From Streptomyces sp. SM10 (GTDB lineage: Bacteria > Actinomycetota > Actinomycetes > Streptomycetales > Streptomycetaceae): a stretch of DNA of 64,000 nucleotides. Location of the stretch: contig NZ_NEUF01000139.1 of the NCBI RefSeq assembly GCF_002910915.1, forward strand, positions 51,873-115,872, in the 5' to 3' direction. This document shows, piece after piece, positions 24,930-33,802 of the stretch. The notes beneath the pieces are model-generated. The model was not told the DNA's origin. It saw only the letters and a list, made by a program, of their open reading frames with translations, and did no database searches. The stretch's first letter is position 1, and the number at the start of each line of letters is the position of its first letter. A program made the translations under genes and the position numbers.

Positions 24930-25601
24930 TCACTGGGCGCCGGGACGCACCAGCCCGCTCTCGTAGGCGTAGACGGCGGCCTGCACCCGGTCGCGCAGCC
25001 CCAACTTCGTCAGCACATGGCCCACATGGGTCTTGACCGTCGTCTCGCTCACGAAGAGGTCGGCCGCGATCTCCGCGTTCGACAGTCCGCGCGCCACCAG
25101 CTTCAGCACCTCCACCTCACGATCGGTGAGCGTGTGCAGGGCGTCCGGAACGGGGTCCTCGCCCGACGGCAGATGGTCGGCGTACTTGTCGAGCAGCCGG
25201 CGCGTGATGCTCGGTGCCAGCATCGCCTCACCCGCGGCCACCACCCGGATGGCCTGCACCAGCTCGTTGGCCGGTGCGTCCTTCAGCAGGAAGCCGCTGG
25301 CACCCGCGCGGAGCGCCTCCACCACGTACTCGTCGAGGTCGAAGGTCGTCAGCACCAGGACCTTCGCCGGACCGTCCCGTCCCGGCCCCGTGATCTGGCG
25401 GGTCGCCTCGACCCCGTCCATCCGGGGCATCCGGATGTCCATGAGCACGACATCGGGCTGCAGCGCCCGCACCTGGTCGATGGCCTGCAGACCGTCACCG
25501 GCCTCACCGACCACCGCGAGATCACCTTCCGCCTCCAGGATCATCCGGAAGCCGGTGCGCAGCAGCGGTTGATCATCGACGAGCAGGACGCGGATAGCCA
25601 C
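24930..25601 (-). CDS. NarL/LuxR-family response regulator (orphan)
   Basis: A 223-residue two-component response regulator. The receiver domain (1-120) has the acidic pair in LLVDDQ, the phosphoacceptor Asp55 in VVLMDIRMP, the Thr in VLTTFD and the Lys in GFLLKDA. The LuxR-type helix-turn-helix lies near the C-terminus (LTDREVEVLKLVARGLSNAEIA, shown in part; VSETTVKTHVGHVLTKLGL). The GTG start at 25601 has AAGGAG upstream, and this ribosome site overlaps the stop of the RecB-like gene. No histidine kinase is adjacent, so the partner is unknown. Confidence 0.9.
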   Translation of the reverse strand: MAIRVLLVDDQPLLRTGFRMILEAEGDLAVVGEAGDGLQAIDQVRALQPDVVLMDIRMPRMDGVEATRQITGPGRDGPAKVLVLTTFDLDEYVVEALRAGASGFLLKDAPANELVQAIRVVAAGEAMLAPSITRRLLDKYADHLPSGEDPVPDALHTLTDREVEVLKLVARGLSNAEIAADLFVSETTVKTHVGHVLTKLGLRDRVQAAVYAYESGLVRPGAQ

Positions 25602-25610
25602 GTGATCTCC

Positions 25611-26522
25611 TTAAGGGCCTTCGAGGGCCACCGGCCGGCCGGCCCCGGACCGGTCCGGCTCCATTCTGCCCTGCACAGCTTCCACCGATTCGGCCGGGCG
25701 CACGGACAGCGGATAGACCGGGGGAGTCCCACCGAACTCCGGACAGACCGCCTGGTGGTCGCACCAGCCGCACAGCTTCGTCGGCCTCGGCCGCCACTCG
25801 CCCGTCTCGGTGGCCAGCCGGATCGCGTCCCACAGTGCGAGCAGCTTGCGCTCCACCCGCTCGAGGTCGGCGGGGACGGGGTCGTACGTCAGCACGTCCC
25901 CGCTGCCGAGATAGACCAGCTGGAGCCGGCGGGGCACCACGTTCTTCAGGCGCCACACCACCAGGGCGTAGAACTTCATCTGGAACAGCGCGCCCTCCGC
26001 GTACTCCGGCCGCGGAGCCTTGCCCGTCTTGTAGTCGACGATGCGGACCTCGCCCGCCGGGGTCACGTCGACGCGGTCGATCACCCCGCGCAGCCGCAGC
26101 CCCGAATCCAGCTCCGTCTCGACGAACAGCTCCCGCTCGGCCGGCTCCAGGCGGGTCGGGTCCTCCAGTGAGAACCACCGCTCCACCAGCCGCTCCGCCT
26201 CGCCCAGCCACCCCGCGAGCCGCTCCCCGCCGGGATCCCCCTCGAACAGCTCCGTCAGCTCGGGCTTCGACTCGAGCAGCCGGTCCCACTGGCCGGGGAT
26301 CAGCGCCTTGGCCTTGGGCGCCGTACGGTCCGCCGCCGGGGCGTCGAACAGCCGCTCCAGCACCGCATGCACCAGCGTGCCCCGGGTAGCAGCCTCACTG
26401 GGCTTCTCGGGCAGCTTGTCGATGACCCGGAAGCGGTACAGCAGGGGGCACCGCATGAAATCGCTCGCGCGCGAGGGCGACAGGGACGAGGGTGGCTGAG
26501 GCGGGCGCGGTACGGACGTCAT
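25611..26522 (-). CDS. RecB-family PD-(D/E)XK exonuclease with iron-sulfur cluster motif
   Basis: A 303-residue Cas4/RecB-like nuclease. The nuclease core is visible: TRGTLVHAVLERLF (His), LRLRGVIDRVDVTPAGEV (Asp) and VRIVDYKTGKAPR (D-YK). Cys residues in MRCPLLYRF near the N-terminus and in LCGWCDHQAVCPEF near the C-terminus are spaced as the four ligands of a 4Fe-4S cluster, as in AddB and Cas4. No CRISPR array is present. The ATG at 26522 begins MTSVPRPPQPPSSLSPSRAS. It is divergent from the site-2 protease gene and lies nine bases upstream of the response regulator, probably in one transcript. A DNA repair role is inferred. Confidence 0.88.
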   Translation of the reverse strand: MTSVPRPPQPPSSLSPSRASDFMRCPLLYRFRVIDKLPEKPSEAATRGTLVHAVLERLFDAPAADRTAPKAKALIPGQWDRLLESKPELTELFEGDPGGERLAGWLGEAERLVERWFSLEDPTRLEPAERELFVETELDSGLRLRGVIDRVDVTPAGEVRIVDYKTGKAPRPEYAEGALFQMKFYALVVWRLKNVVPRRLQLVYLGSGDVLTYDPVPADLERVERKLLALWDAIRLATETGEWRPRPTKLCGWCDHQAVCPEFGGTPPVYPLSVRPAESVEAVQGRMEPDRSGAGRPVALEGP

Positions 26523-26626
26523 GTCGAAGACCCTACGGCCCGCCACCGACACCCAGCGGCATACCATCGACGACAGAGCTCGCGCACAGCATGATCGTGG
26601 CAGAGGCCACCGACCGAAGGGACCCC

Positions 26627-27877
26627 GTGGACGAGAGCGGCGACAGCGGGCGCCCGCAGCCCGGCGCAGGGGGTACGGACCCCGGCACCGGACCGAAGAA
26701 GGACAAGCCACGGCGTCCGGCAGATCCCGGCGGCGGCATCCTCATGGGCCGCCCCTTCGGAGTGCCGGTGTACGTGGCACCCAGCTGGTTCGTCGTCGCG
26801 GCTCTGATCACCTGGGTCTTCGGCGGCCAGCTCGACCGCGTCCTGCCGGAGCTCGGCGGCGCCCGCTACCTGGTCGCCCTCTTCTTCGCGATCGCCTTCT
26901 ACGCGTCCGTCCTGGTCCACGAACTCGCCCACACCGTCGCCGCCCTGCGCTACAAGCTGCCGGTGCGCCGCATCCAGCTCCAGTTCTTCGGCGGTGTCTC
27001 CGAGATCGAGAAGGAGACGGAGACCCCCGGCCGTGAGTTCGTCCTCGCCTTCGTGGGGCCCCTGCTCTCCCTCGCCCTCGGCGGCGTCTTCTACATCCCG
27101 CTCCAGTTCGTCGAGGCGGGCACCGTCCCCGGCGTGCTCCTCGCCGGACTGATGGTCTCCAACCTCATCGTCGCGGCCTTCAACCTGCTGCCCGGACTGC
27201 CCCTGGACGGCGGACGCATGCTCCGCGCCGTCGTCTGGAAGATCACGGGCAAGCCGATGAGCGGCACCGTCGCCGCCGCCTGGGTCGGCCGGGGCCTGGC
27301 CATCACCGTCTTCGTCGGTCTCCCGCTGCTCACCCATTCCGGAGCCCTGGGCAACGCCACCGGGAAGATCAGCGGCTTCGAGACCGTCACCGACGCCCTC
27401 CTCGCGGCGATCCTCGCGGCGATCATCTGGACCGGGGCGGGGAACAGCCTGCGGACGGCCCGGCTCCGGGAGCACCTCCCCGAACTCCGCGCCCGTACCC
27501 TCACACGGCGTGCCGTGCCCGTCGAGTCCGCCACCCCGCTCTCCGAGGCGCTCCGCCGGGCCAACGAGGCAGGCGCCCGGGCTCTGGTCGTCGTCGACGG
27601 ACAGGGCAGCCCCAAGGGCGTCGTCCGGGAGGCGGCCATCGCCGGCGTCCCCGAGCACCGCCGGCCCTGGGTGGCCGTCAGCGGCCTCGCCCAGGACCTC
27701 ACCGACGGCATGAAGGTCCCCGCCGAACTCGCGGGCGAGGCCCTCCTGGACCGGCTGAAGGCCACCCCGGCCACCGAGTACCTCGTCGTCGAGGACACCG
27801 GCGAGATCTACGGAGTCCTCTCCACCGCCGACGTCGAGCGCGCCTTCATCAAGGCCATGGCCCGCCCGTCGGCCTGA
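26627..27877 (+). CDS. Site-2 protease-type M50 metallopeptidase with CBS region
   Basis: A 416-residue membrane protease of the S2P family. The zinc motif HELAH is in SVLVHELAHTVAALRYKLPV near residue 105, and the second motif, NLLPGLPLDGGRMLRA, supplies the third ligand Asp. Four to six membrane segments surround them. After residue 285 the protein is soluble and resembles a pair of CBS repeats (ARALVVVDGQGSPKGVV, EYLVVEDTGEIYGVLSTADV), usually a nucleotide sensor. The GTG at 26627 follows AAGGGACCCC; an ATG at 26591 in frame is the alternative. The substrate, perhaps an anti-sigma factor, is not known. Confidence 0.88.
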   Translation: MDESGDSGRPQPGAGGTDPGTGPKKDKPRRPADPGGGILMGRPFGVPVYVAPSWFVVAALITWVFGGQLDRVLPELGGARYLVALFFAIAFYASVLVHELAHTVAALRYKLPVRRIQLQFFGGVSEIEKETETPGREFVLAFVGPLLSLALGGVFYIPLQFVEAGTVPGVLLAGLMVSNLIVAAFNLLPGLPLDGGRMLRAVVWKITGKPMSGTVAAAWVGRGLAITVFVGLPLLTHSGALGNATGKISGFETVTDALLAAILAAIIWTGAGNSLRTARLREHLPELRARTLTRRAVPVESATPLSEALRRANEAGARALVVVDGQGSPKGVVREAAIAGVPEHRRPWVAVSGLAQDLTDGMKVPAELAGEALLDRLKATPATEYLVVEDTGEIYGVLSTADVERAFIKAMARPSA

Positions 27878-27907
27878 CGCCCCGGGAGGCGGCCCCCGAA
27901 ATACCGG

Positions 27908-27913
27908 TAGGCT
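27908..27913 (+). promoter_or_regulatory. -10 box TAGGCT of a likely leaderless trmI transcript
   Basis: TAGGCT ends six bases before the ATG at 27920, which puts the transcription start at or next to the start codon. There is no Shine-Dalgarno sequence. Confidence 0.55.
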
Positions 27914-27919
27914 GGTCAC

Positions 27920-28828
27920 ATGTCCGAACCGACCGGTGCCGCCCGCCGTCGCGGCCCATTCAAAGTCGGGGACCAGGTCCAGCTCACCGACCCCAAGGGA
28001 CGCCACTACACCTTCACGCTCGAAGCCGGAAAGAACTTCCACACCCACAAGGGTTCTTTCCCGCACGACGAGCTGATCGGTGCTCCCGAGGGCAGTGTTG
28101 TCCGTACCACGGGAAACGTCGCCTATCTCGCGCTGCGCCCCCTGCTCCCCGACTACGTCCTGTCCATGCCCCGCGGTGCCGCCGTGGTCTACCCGAAGGA
28201 CGCGGGGCAGATCCTCGCCTTCGGCGACATCTTCCCCGGCGCCCGTGTCGTCGAAGCCGGCGTCGGCTCGGGTGCGCTCAGCACCTTCCTGCTGCGCGCC
28301 ATCGGCGAGCAGGGCATGCTGCACTCCTACGAGCGCCGCGAGGACTTCGCCGAGATCGCCCAGCAGAACGTCGAGCGCTACTTCGGCTCGCCGCACCCCG
28401 CCTGGCAGCTGACCGTCGGCGACCTCCAGGACAACCTCTCGGACACCGACGTCGACCGCGTCGTCCTGGACATGCTCGCCCCCTGGGAATGCCTCGAGGC
28501 CGTGTCCAAGGCCCTGGTGCCCGGAGGCATCCTCTGCGCGTACGTCGCGACCACGACCCAGCTCTCGCGGACCGTCGAGTCCATCCGTGAGATCGGCTGC
28601 TTCGCCGAACCCCAGCCCTGGGAGTCGATGATCCGCAACTGGCACGTGGAGGGTCTGGCCGTCCGGCCCGACCACCGGATGATCGGCCACACCGGCTTCC
28701 TCGTCACCGCCCGCCGTCTCGCGGACGGCGTCGAGCCGCCGGTGCGCCGCCGCCGCCCGTCCAAGGGCGCCTACGGCGAGGACTACGAGGGCCCCAACAG
28801 CCGGGGCGGCTCCGCCGCCCGCGACTGA
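27920..28828 (+). CDS. trmI: tRNA (adenine-58-N1)-methyltransferase TrmI
   Basis: A 302-residue SAM-dependent methyltransferase that makes 1-methyladenosine at position 58 of the tRNA T-loop. The N-terminal beta domain begins FKVGDQVQLTDPKGRHYTF. The Rossmann domain has the SAM-binding VVEAGVGSGALSTFLLRAIG near residue 115, the acidic end of the next strand in HSYERREDFAEIA, and the catalytic DMLAPWE. The C-terminal tail is basic. In actinobacteria this gene commonly lies just upstream of arc/mpa, as here with two genes between. Confidence 0.93.
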   Translation: MSEPTGAARRRGPFKVGDQVQLTDPKGRHYTFTLEAGKNFHTHKGSFPHDELIGAPEGSVVRTTGNVAYLALRPLLPDYVLSMPRGAAVVYPKDAGQILAFGDIFPGARVVEAGVGSGALSTFLLRAIGEQGMLHSYERREDFAEIAQQNVERYFGSPHPAWQLTVGDLQDNLSDTDVDRVVLDMLAPWECLEAVSKALVPGGILCAYVATTTQLSRTVESIREIGCFAEPQPWESMIRNWHVEGLAVRPDHRMIGHTGFLVTARRLADGVEPPVRRRRPSKGAYGEDYEGPNSRGGSAARD

Positions 28829-28842
28829 CCCCGTAGGACGCC

Positions 28843-28898
28843 AAGGCGCCGCCGCCGAGCTCCCGGACCGACCCCGGAGCCCGGCGGCGGCGCCTTTT
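28843..28898 (+). terminator. GC-rich hairpin plus T-run after trmI
   Basis: A perfect 15-bp stem, 28843-28857 with 28882-28896, is followed by TT inside a TTTT run. It is the most classical terminator in the window. Confidence 0.85.
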
Positions 28899-29026
28899 CC
28901 GCTGCCCGGCGGACCCCGCCGTTCCCTTGGGGTGTGAGGTGTGGCACGATGCTGGCCACCCCCGCCCGCCGACGCCCGTTCGGCACCGCCCACCCGGGCC
29001 TCCAGGAACCACAGGAGACATACCGC

Positions 29027-29620
29027 GTGCAGACCTCCGCGCTCCCGGACCTCGCGCACACCGACGCCAAGCCGGTGCACTGGCTCGCCACGGCGACGGC
29101 CATGGCCGCGGTCGTCGCCGCCGCGGGCCTGCTCCAGCCCGAGGCGGCCACCGCCACGGCTGCGGCGTCCGAGCACCGGGTGTCCACGCAGGGCGGTGCG
29201 CCCGACGCGACGGCGCCCGACGCGGCAGCGGTCACCTTCCCGCTGGACTGCGGCGCCGCAGGGCAGACGGTGGCCGACAGCGCTCCGGGGGATCTCGACG
29301 GGGACGGCGGCCCCGAGACCGTCGCCGTCGTCCGCTGCGCCGCGGGGTCCGGCACCCCGCCCAGTGGCGTCTACGTCGTGACACAGCCGAGCGGGGCCGC
29401 GCCCCGGGTCGTGGCGACCCTGGTGGACCCCGCTCAGAAACTCAACGTCACCGACTTCACCGTCCGTGACGGCCGCATTTCGGCCACGCTGCTCGGCTAC
29501 TCCTCGGCCGACGTGCCACGCTGCTGCCCCGACGAGCAGGAGAGCGCCGTCTGGCAGTGGAAGGGCAACGCGTTCATCAAGTCCGCCGCCCCCGCCGGAA
29601 GCACCGCGCAGGGCGTCTGA
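29027..29620 (+). CDS. Secreted or membrane-anchored protein of unknown function
   Basis: A 197-residue protein. After a GTG start with AGGAG upstream come about 18 polar residues and then a hydrophobic Ala-rich stretch (LATATAMAAVVAAAGLL), a signal peptide or anchor. The rest is Ala/Gly/Asp-rich. It includes the calcium-loop-like GDLDGDGGPETVAVV, as in FG-GAP repeats, and a CC pair in VPRCCPDEQESAVWQW. There are four cysteines in all outside the signal, so disulfide bonds are possible. An upstream ATG in the same frame (28934) lacks a ribosome site. I do not recognise a function. It converges on the ferredoxin gene with three bases between stops. Confidence 0.7.
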   Translation: MQTSALPDLAHTDAKPVHWLATATAMAAVVAAAGLLQPEAATATAAASEHRVSTQGGAPDATAPDAAAVTFPLDCGAAGQTVADSAPGDLDGDGGPETVAVVRCAAGSGTPPSGVYVVTQPSGAAPRVVATLVDPAQKLNVTDFTVRDGRISATLLGYSSADVPRCCPDEQESAVWQWKGNAFIKSAAPAGSTAQGV

Positions 29621-29623
29621 CCG

Positions 29624-29935
29624 TCACTCCGCGTCCGGCCCGAAGACTTCCACACTGTCCGAAACACGACGTACGTGAATGCAGTCGCCCGGGCATTCCT
29701 TGGCCGAATCCACGACGTCCTGGAGGAGGGGCAGGGGCACCGGAGTGGTGGCGCCCTTGTCCTGGAGGAGCTCGTCCTGGGAGCTCTTCACATAGGCCAG
29801 GCCGTCGATGTCCAGCTCGAACACCTCAGGTGCGTACTGCACGCAGATGCCGTCGCCCGTACAGAGATCCTGGTCGATCCAGACCTCGAGATCCTGCGTG
29901 TCGCTGTCGGCCTGAGCGTCCTGCTGCACGGTCAT
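29624..29935 (-). CDS. Small single-cluster ferredoxin
   Basis: A 103-residue ferredoxin. Cysteines in DLCTGDGICVQYAPEVFELD and in SAKECPGDCIHV give a C-x5-C ... C-x3-C pattern typical of actinobacterial 3Fe-4S or 4Fe-4S ferredoxins that pass electrons to cytochromes P450 and other oxygenases. The N-terminal 15 residues are acidic. An insertion rich in Pro and Leu separates the two motifs. The ATG at 29935 matches the start of homology. It is divergent from arc across 241 bases. Its redox partner is not encoded nearby. Confidence 0.87.
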   Translation of the reverse strand: MTVQQDAQADSDTQDLEVWIDQDLCTGDGICVQYAPEVFELDIDGLAYVKSSQDELLQDKGATTPVPLPLLQDVVDSAKECPGDCIHVRRVSDSVEVFGPDAE

Positions 29936-30132
29936 GTGTCCTGCCGTTCCCTGCGTATCTGCACCAATTGAAGCCAGCCCTGACGGGTGTTGAACGCTTC
30001 GACGATACAACCGGCTGCTTTCCGGTGCCGAAGGGTGGGTATTCCCTTGGCGTGAGGGAGAGCGCAAGGGTGAAGATCGGACACGCTCCCGGGTCTTTGT
30101 GATCTAGGGGTTTCAATCATCACCCACCCAGG

Positions 30133-30138
30133 TAGGGT
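30133..30138 (+). promoter_or_regulatory. -10 box TAGGGT before arc
   Basis: TAGGGT lies in GGTAGGGTC, a nine-base string also found before pup and prcB. The leader to the GTG at 30177 would be about 30 bases. Confidence 0.45.
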
Positions 30139-30176
30139 CAGGAAGCGTCCAGCTCCCCTTGGAGGAGGTGAGGACC

Positions 30177-31943
30177 GTGGCAGCCCACGACGACGACATC
30201 AACCGCGGCACCCGGCCCGTGCGGGGGTCAGAAGACCCAGCCGGCCAGGTTGCCTATCTCGAGCAGGAAATCGCCGTCCTGCGACGTAAGCTCGCCGACT
30301 CTCCGCGTCATTCGAGGATTCTCGAAGAGCGGATCGTCGAGTTGCAGACCAACCTGGCAGGCGTGTCCGCGCAGAACGAGCGGCTCGCCAACACACTCCG
30401 CGAGGCCCGCGACCAGATCGTGGCCCTCAAGGAGGAGGTCGACCGGCTCGCGCAGCCGCCGGCCGGCTTCGGCGTCTTCCTGCAGGCCAACGAGGACGAC
30501 ACCTGCGACATCTTCACCGGGGGCCGCAAGCTCCGGGTGAACGTCAGTCCCAGCGTCGAGCTCGAAGGCCTCCGGCGAGGCCAGGAAGTCATGCTCAACG
30601 AGGCGCTCAACGTGGTCGAGGCCATGGAATTCGAGCGGGCCGGGGACATCGTCACCCTCAAGGAGATCCTCGAGGACGGCGAGCGCGCCCTGGTGGTCGG
30701 GCACACCGACGAGGAACGGGTGGTGCGGCTCGCCGAGCCCCTCCTGGACATCACCATCCGTCCCGGCGACGCCCTTCTGCTCGAACCCAGGTCCGGCTAC
30801 GTCTACGAAGTGGTCCCCAAGAGCGAGGTCGAGGAGCTCGTCCTCGAAGAGGTCCCGGACATCGACTACAACAAGATCGGCGGTCTGGGCGACCAGATCG
30901 AACTGATCCGCGATGCGGTCGAGCTCCCGTACCTCCACCCCGACCTCTTCAGGGAGCACGAACTGCGTCCGCCGAAGGGCATCCTGCTCTACGGCCCTCC
31001 GGGCTGCGGCAAGACGCTCATTGCCAAGGCCGTCGCCAACTCGCTGGCCAAGAAGGTCGCCGAGGTCACCGGACAGCCCGCGGGGAAGAGCTACTTCCTC
31101 AATATCAAGGGCCCCGAGCTCCTCAACAAGTACGTCGGCGAGACCGAGCGGCACATCCGCCTCGTCTTCCAGCGTGCCCGGGAGAAGGCGAGCGAGGGCA
31201 CCCCCGTCATCGTCTTCTTCGACGAGATGGAATCGCTCTTCCGCACCCGTGGTTCCGGTGTCAGCTCGGACGTGGAGAACACCATCGTCCCCCAGCTGCT
31301 CGCCGAGATCGACGGCGTGGAGGGCCTGGAGAACGTCATCGTCATCGGCGCCTCCAACCGCGAGGACATGATCGACCCCGCGATCCTGCGGCCCGGCCGT
31401 CTCGATGTGAAGATCAAGATCGAGCGTCCGGACGCGGAGGCGGCGAAGGACATCTTCGCGAAGTACCTCACGCCCTCCCTGCCGCTGCACTCGGACGACC
31501 TGGCCGAGCACACGGGCTCGAAGGAGGCCGCCGCCCACGCGATGATCCAGTCGGTCGTGGAGCGGATGTACACGGAATCCGAGGAGAACCGCTTCCTCGA
31601 GGTCACCTATGCGAACGGCGACAAGGAAGTCCTGTACTTCAAGGACTTCAACTCCGGCGCGATGATTCAGAACATCGTGGACCGGGCGAAGAAAATGGCC
31701 ATCAAGGCATTCCTCGAGCAGGGCCAGAAGGGCCTGCGCGTCTCCCATCTCCTCCAGGCGTGCGTGGACGAGTTCAAGGAGAACGAGGACCTGCCCAACA
31801 CCACCAACCCGGACGACTGGGCCAGGATTTCCGGAAAGAAGGGTGAGCGGATCGTCTTCATCCGCACACTCGTCACCGGAAAGCAGGGCGCAGACACCGG
31901 TCGCTCCATCGACACGGTGGCAAATACCGGACAGTACCTGTAG
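30177..31943 (+). CDS. arc: Proteasomal AAA ATPase ARC/Mpa
   Basis: A 588-residue ring-forming ATPase that binds pupylated proteins, unfolds them and feeds the 20S proteasome. An N-terminal coiled coil (about 25-90), which captures Pup, is followed by two OB folds (about 95-235) and the AAA module. Walker A is GPPGCGKT (about 273-280), Walker B is VIVFFDEME, and an arginine finger region ILRPGRLDVKIKIERPDA follows. The protein ends GQYL, the C-terminal motif with penultimate Tyr that docks into the proteasome. The GTG at 30177 has GGAGGT upstream. First gene of the proteasome locus; a terminator separates it from dop. Confidence 0.96.
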   Translation: MAAHDDDINRGTRPVRGSEDPAGQVAYLEQEIAVLRRKLADSPRHSRILEERIVELQTNLAGVSAQNERLANTLREARDQIVALKEEVDRLAQPPAGFGVFLQANEDDTCDIFTGGRKLRVNVSPSVELEGLRRGQEVMLNEALNVVEAMEFERAGDIVTLKEILEDGERALVVGHTDEERVVRLAEPLLDITIRPGDALLLEPRSGYVYEVVPKSEVEELVLEEVPDIDYNKIGGLGDQIELIRDAVELPYLHPDLFREHELRPPKGILLYGPPGCGKTLIAKAVANSLAKKVAEVTGQPAGKSYFLNIKGPELLNKYVGETERHIRLVFQRAREKASEGTPVIVFFDEMESLFRTRGSGVSSDVENTIVPQLLAEIDGVEGLENVIVIGASNREDMIDPAILRPGRLDVKIKIERPDAEAAKDIFAKYLTPSLPLHSDDLAEHTGSKEAAAHAMIQSVVERMYTESEENRFLEVTYANGDKEVLYFKDFNSGAMIQNIVDRAKKMAIKAFLEQGQKGLRVSHLLQACVDEFKENEDLPNTTNPDDWARISGKKGERIVFIRTLVTGKQGADTGRSIDTVANTGQYL

Positions 31944-31951
31944 AACGCAGA

Positions 31952-31994
31952 CCGGCTGCGGATGCCCGGCAGGGTATCCGCAGCCGGCCGTTTT
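31952..31994 (+). terminator. Hairpin plus T-run after arc
   Basis: CCGGCTGCGGAT (31952-31963) pairs with ATCCGCAGCCGG (31976-31987), then CCGTTTT follows. Confidence 0.8.
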
Positions 31995-32059
31995 CCCGGC
32001 AGGTCCGGCCACACCCGAACAATGACGCAATTGATCTCCCCACCGGCGCAGAGGCGCTC

Positions 32060-32065
32060 TAGGCT
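32060..32065 (+). promoter_or_regulatory. Possible -10 box TAGGCT before dop
   Basis: TAGGCT lies about 105 bases before the dop ATG. No good -35 partner is seen at the normal distance, so this is tentative. Confidence 0.3.
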
Positions 32066-32170
32066 CTGACGTACCGCCGAGTCGCGCAGTGCGGGGACGG
32101 GCACCGCGGACCAGCAGCGGTACTTGAGCGGTGCTCCCGGACGGGTGCACCGCCGGGCAAGGAGGGCCGC

Positions 32171-33682
32171 ATGACCGTACGGCGAGTAATGGGCATCGAG
32201 ACGGAGTACGGGATCTCCGTTCCCGGTCAACCCAACGCCAATGCCATGCTCACCTCGTCCCAGATCGTCAACGCCTACGCGGCGGCGATGCACCGGGCGC
32301 GCCGCGCCCGCTGGGACTTCGAGGAGGAGAATCCGCTGCGCGACGCGCGAGGCTTCGACCTCGCCCGCGAGACCGCGGACTCCAGCCAGCTCACCGACGA
32401 GGACATCGGCCTGGCCAATGTCATCCTGACCAACGGTGCGCGGCTGTACGTCGACCACGCGCACCCCGAATACAGCTCACCGGAGATCACCAATCCGCTG
32501 GACGCGGTGCTCTGGGACAAGGCCGGCGAGCGGGTGATGGCGGAGGCGGCGGAACGGGCCGCCGCGATCCCCGGCGCCCAGCCGATCCACCTCTACAAGA
32601 ACAACACCGACAACAAGGGCGCGTCCTACGGCACGCACGAGAACTACCTGATGAAGCGGGAGACCCCCTTCTCGGACATCGTGCGCCACCTGACCCCGTT
32701 CTTCGTGTCCCGCCAGGTGGTCACCGGCGCCGGGCGCGTGGGCATCGGCCAGGACGGCCACGAGCACGGATTCCAGATCAGCCAGCGCGCCGACTACTTC
32801 GAGGTCGAGGTCGGCCTCGAGACCACGCTGAAGCGCCCCATCATCAACACCCGCGACGAACCGCACTCCGACGCCGAGAAGTACCGCAGGCTCCACGTGA
32901 TCATCGGCGACGCGAATCTCTCCGAGATCTCGACCTATCTGAAGCTCGGCACCACCTCCCTGGTCCTGGCCATGATCGAGGACGGCTTCATCAACGTCGA
33001 CCTGGCGGTCGACCAGCCGGTCCGTACCCTGCACCAGGTCTCCCACGACCCGGCACTGAAGCAGCTGGTCACGCTCCGCAGCGGCCGGACACTCACCGCT
33101 GTACAGCTCCAGATGGAGTACTTCGAGCTGGGCCGCAAATACGTCGAGGAGCGGTACGGGGCCGACGCCGACGAGCAGACCAAGGACGTCCTGGCCCGCT
33201 GGGAGGACACCCTGAACCGTCTGGAGAACGACCCGATGAGCCTGTCGGGCGAGCTGGACTGGATCGCCAAGCGAGAGCTCATGGAGGGCTACAGGCGCCG
33301 TGACGGCCTGGACTGGGACGCCCCGCGCCTGCACCTCGTGGACCTCCAGTACGCCGACGTACGGGCCGACAAGGGCCTGTACAACCGTTTGGCGGCCCGC
33401 GGGAAGATCAAACGGCTCCTCGACGAGAATGAGGTCGAGCGGGCCCGTACGAAGCCGCCCGAGGACACCCGGGCCTATTTCCGGGGCCGGTGCCTGGAGC
33501 AGTACGCGGACGACGTCGCCGCGGCCTCCTGGGACTCGGTCATCTTCGACCTGCCCGACCGTGACTCGCTGCAGCGGGTGCCCACGATGGAACCGTTGCG
33601 TGGTACACGCGCCCATGTCGAGGGCCTCCTGGACCGCTGCCGCACCGCGGAAGAGCTGGTCCGGACGCTCACGGGGGGCTGA
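32171..33682 (+). CDS. dop: Pup deamidase/depupylase Dop
   Basis: A 503-residue carboxylate-amine-ligase-fold enzyme that removes Pup from tagged proteins and, where Pup ends in Gln, deamidates it. The N-terminal strand motif is MGIETEYGISVPG, with the catalytic-site acidic residues; HPEYSSPEITNP, LYKNNTDNKGASYGTHENY and PIINTRDEPHSDAEKYRR follow. The stretch after residue 40 (about 40-80, ARWDFEEENPLRDARGF) is the Dop-specific loop that PafA lacks. The C-terminal domain (TRAYFRGRCLEQY) is complete. Here Pup already ends in Glu, so depupylation should be the main job. Confidence 0.96.
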   Translation: MTVRRVMGIETEYGISVPGQPNANAMLTSSQIVNAYAAAMHRARRARWDFEEENPLRDARGFDLARETADSSQLTDEDIGLANVILTNGARLYVDHAHPEYSSPEITNPLDAVLWDKAGERVMAEAAERAAAIPGAQPIHLYKNNTDNKGASYGTHENYLMKRETPFSDIVRHLTPFFVSRQVVTGAGRVGIGQDGHEHGFQISQRADYFEVEVGLETTLKRPIINTRDEPHSDAEKYRRLHVIIGDANLSEISTYLKLGTTSLVLAMIEDGFINVDLAVDQPVRTLHQVSHDPALKQLVTLRSGRTLTAVQLQMEYFELGRKYVEERYGADADEQTKDVLARWEDTLNRLENDPMSLSGELDWIAKRELMEGYRRRDGLDWDAPRLHLVDLQYADVRADKGLYNRLAARGKIKRLLDENEVERARTKPPEDTRAYFRGRCLEQYADDVAAASWDSVIFDLPDRDSLQRVPTMEPLRGTRAHVEGLLDRCRTAEELVRTLTGG

Positions 33683-33760
33683 AAGGCGCTCCGGCTGGGA
33701 ATCAATCAGATGACCTCCGGACGTTGAGGAAAGTACCGGGCCAATGTCGGACCCCGTGGG

Positions 33761-33766
33761 TAGGGT
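33761..33766 (+). promoter_or_regulatory. -10 box TAGGGT before pup
   Basis: It is part of GGTAGGGTC, identical to the strings before arc and prcB. The leader would be about 30 bases. The -35 region is poor. Confidence 0.4.
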
Positions 33767-33802
33767 CTGATCAAGTGCTTCGAACCGAGCGGGGTGAGCT
33801 AC

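Noticed and set aside
25611..26522. Cas4 and a CRISPR locus
   Set aside because: The nuclease resembles Cas4 and AddB in fold, but no repeat array or other cas gene is present in the window.
26519..29176. An 885-codon minus-strand open frame
   Set aside because: It is antisense to the site-2 protease, trmI and the start of the secreted-protein gene, with low-complexity Gly/Val/Asp composition.
32031..32065. TTGATC/TAGGCT as a complete dop promoter
   Set aside because: The two boxes are 23 bases apart, too far for a normal sigma-70-type promoter. Only the -10 is listed, with low confidence.
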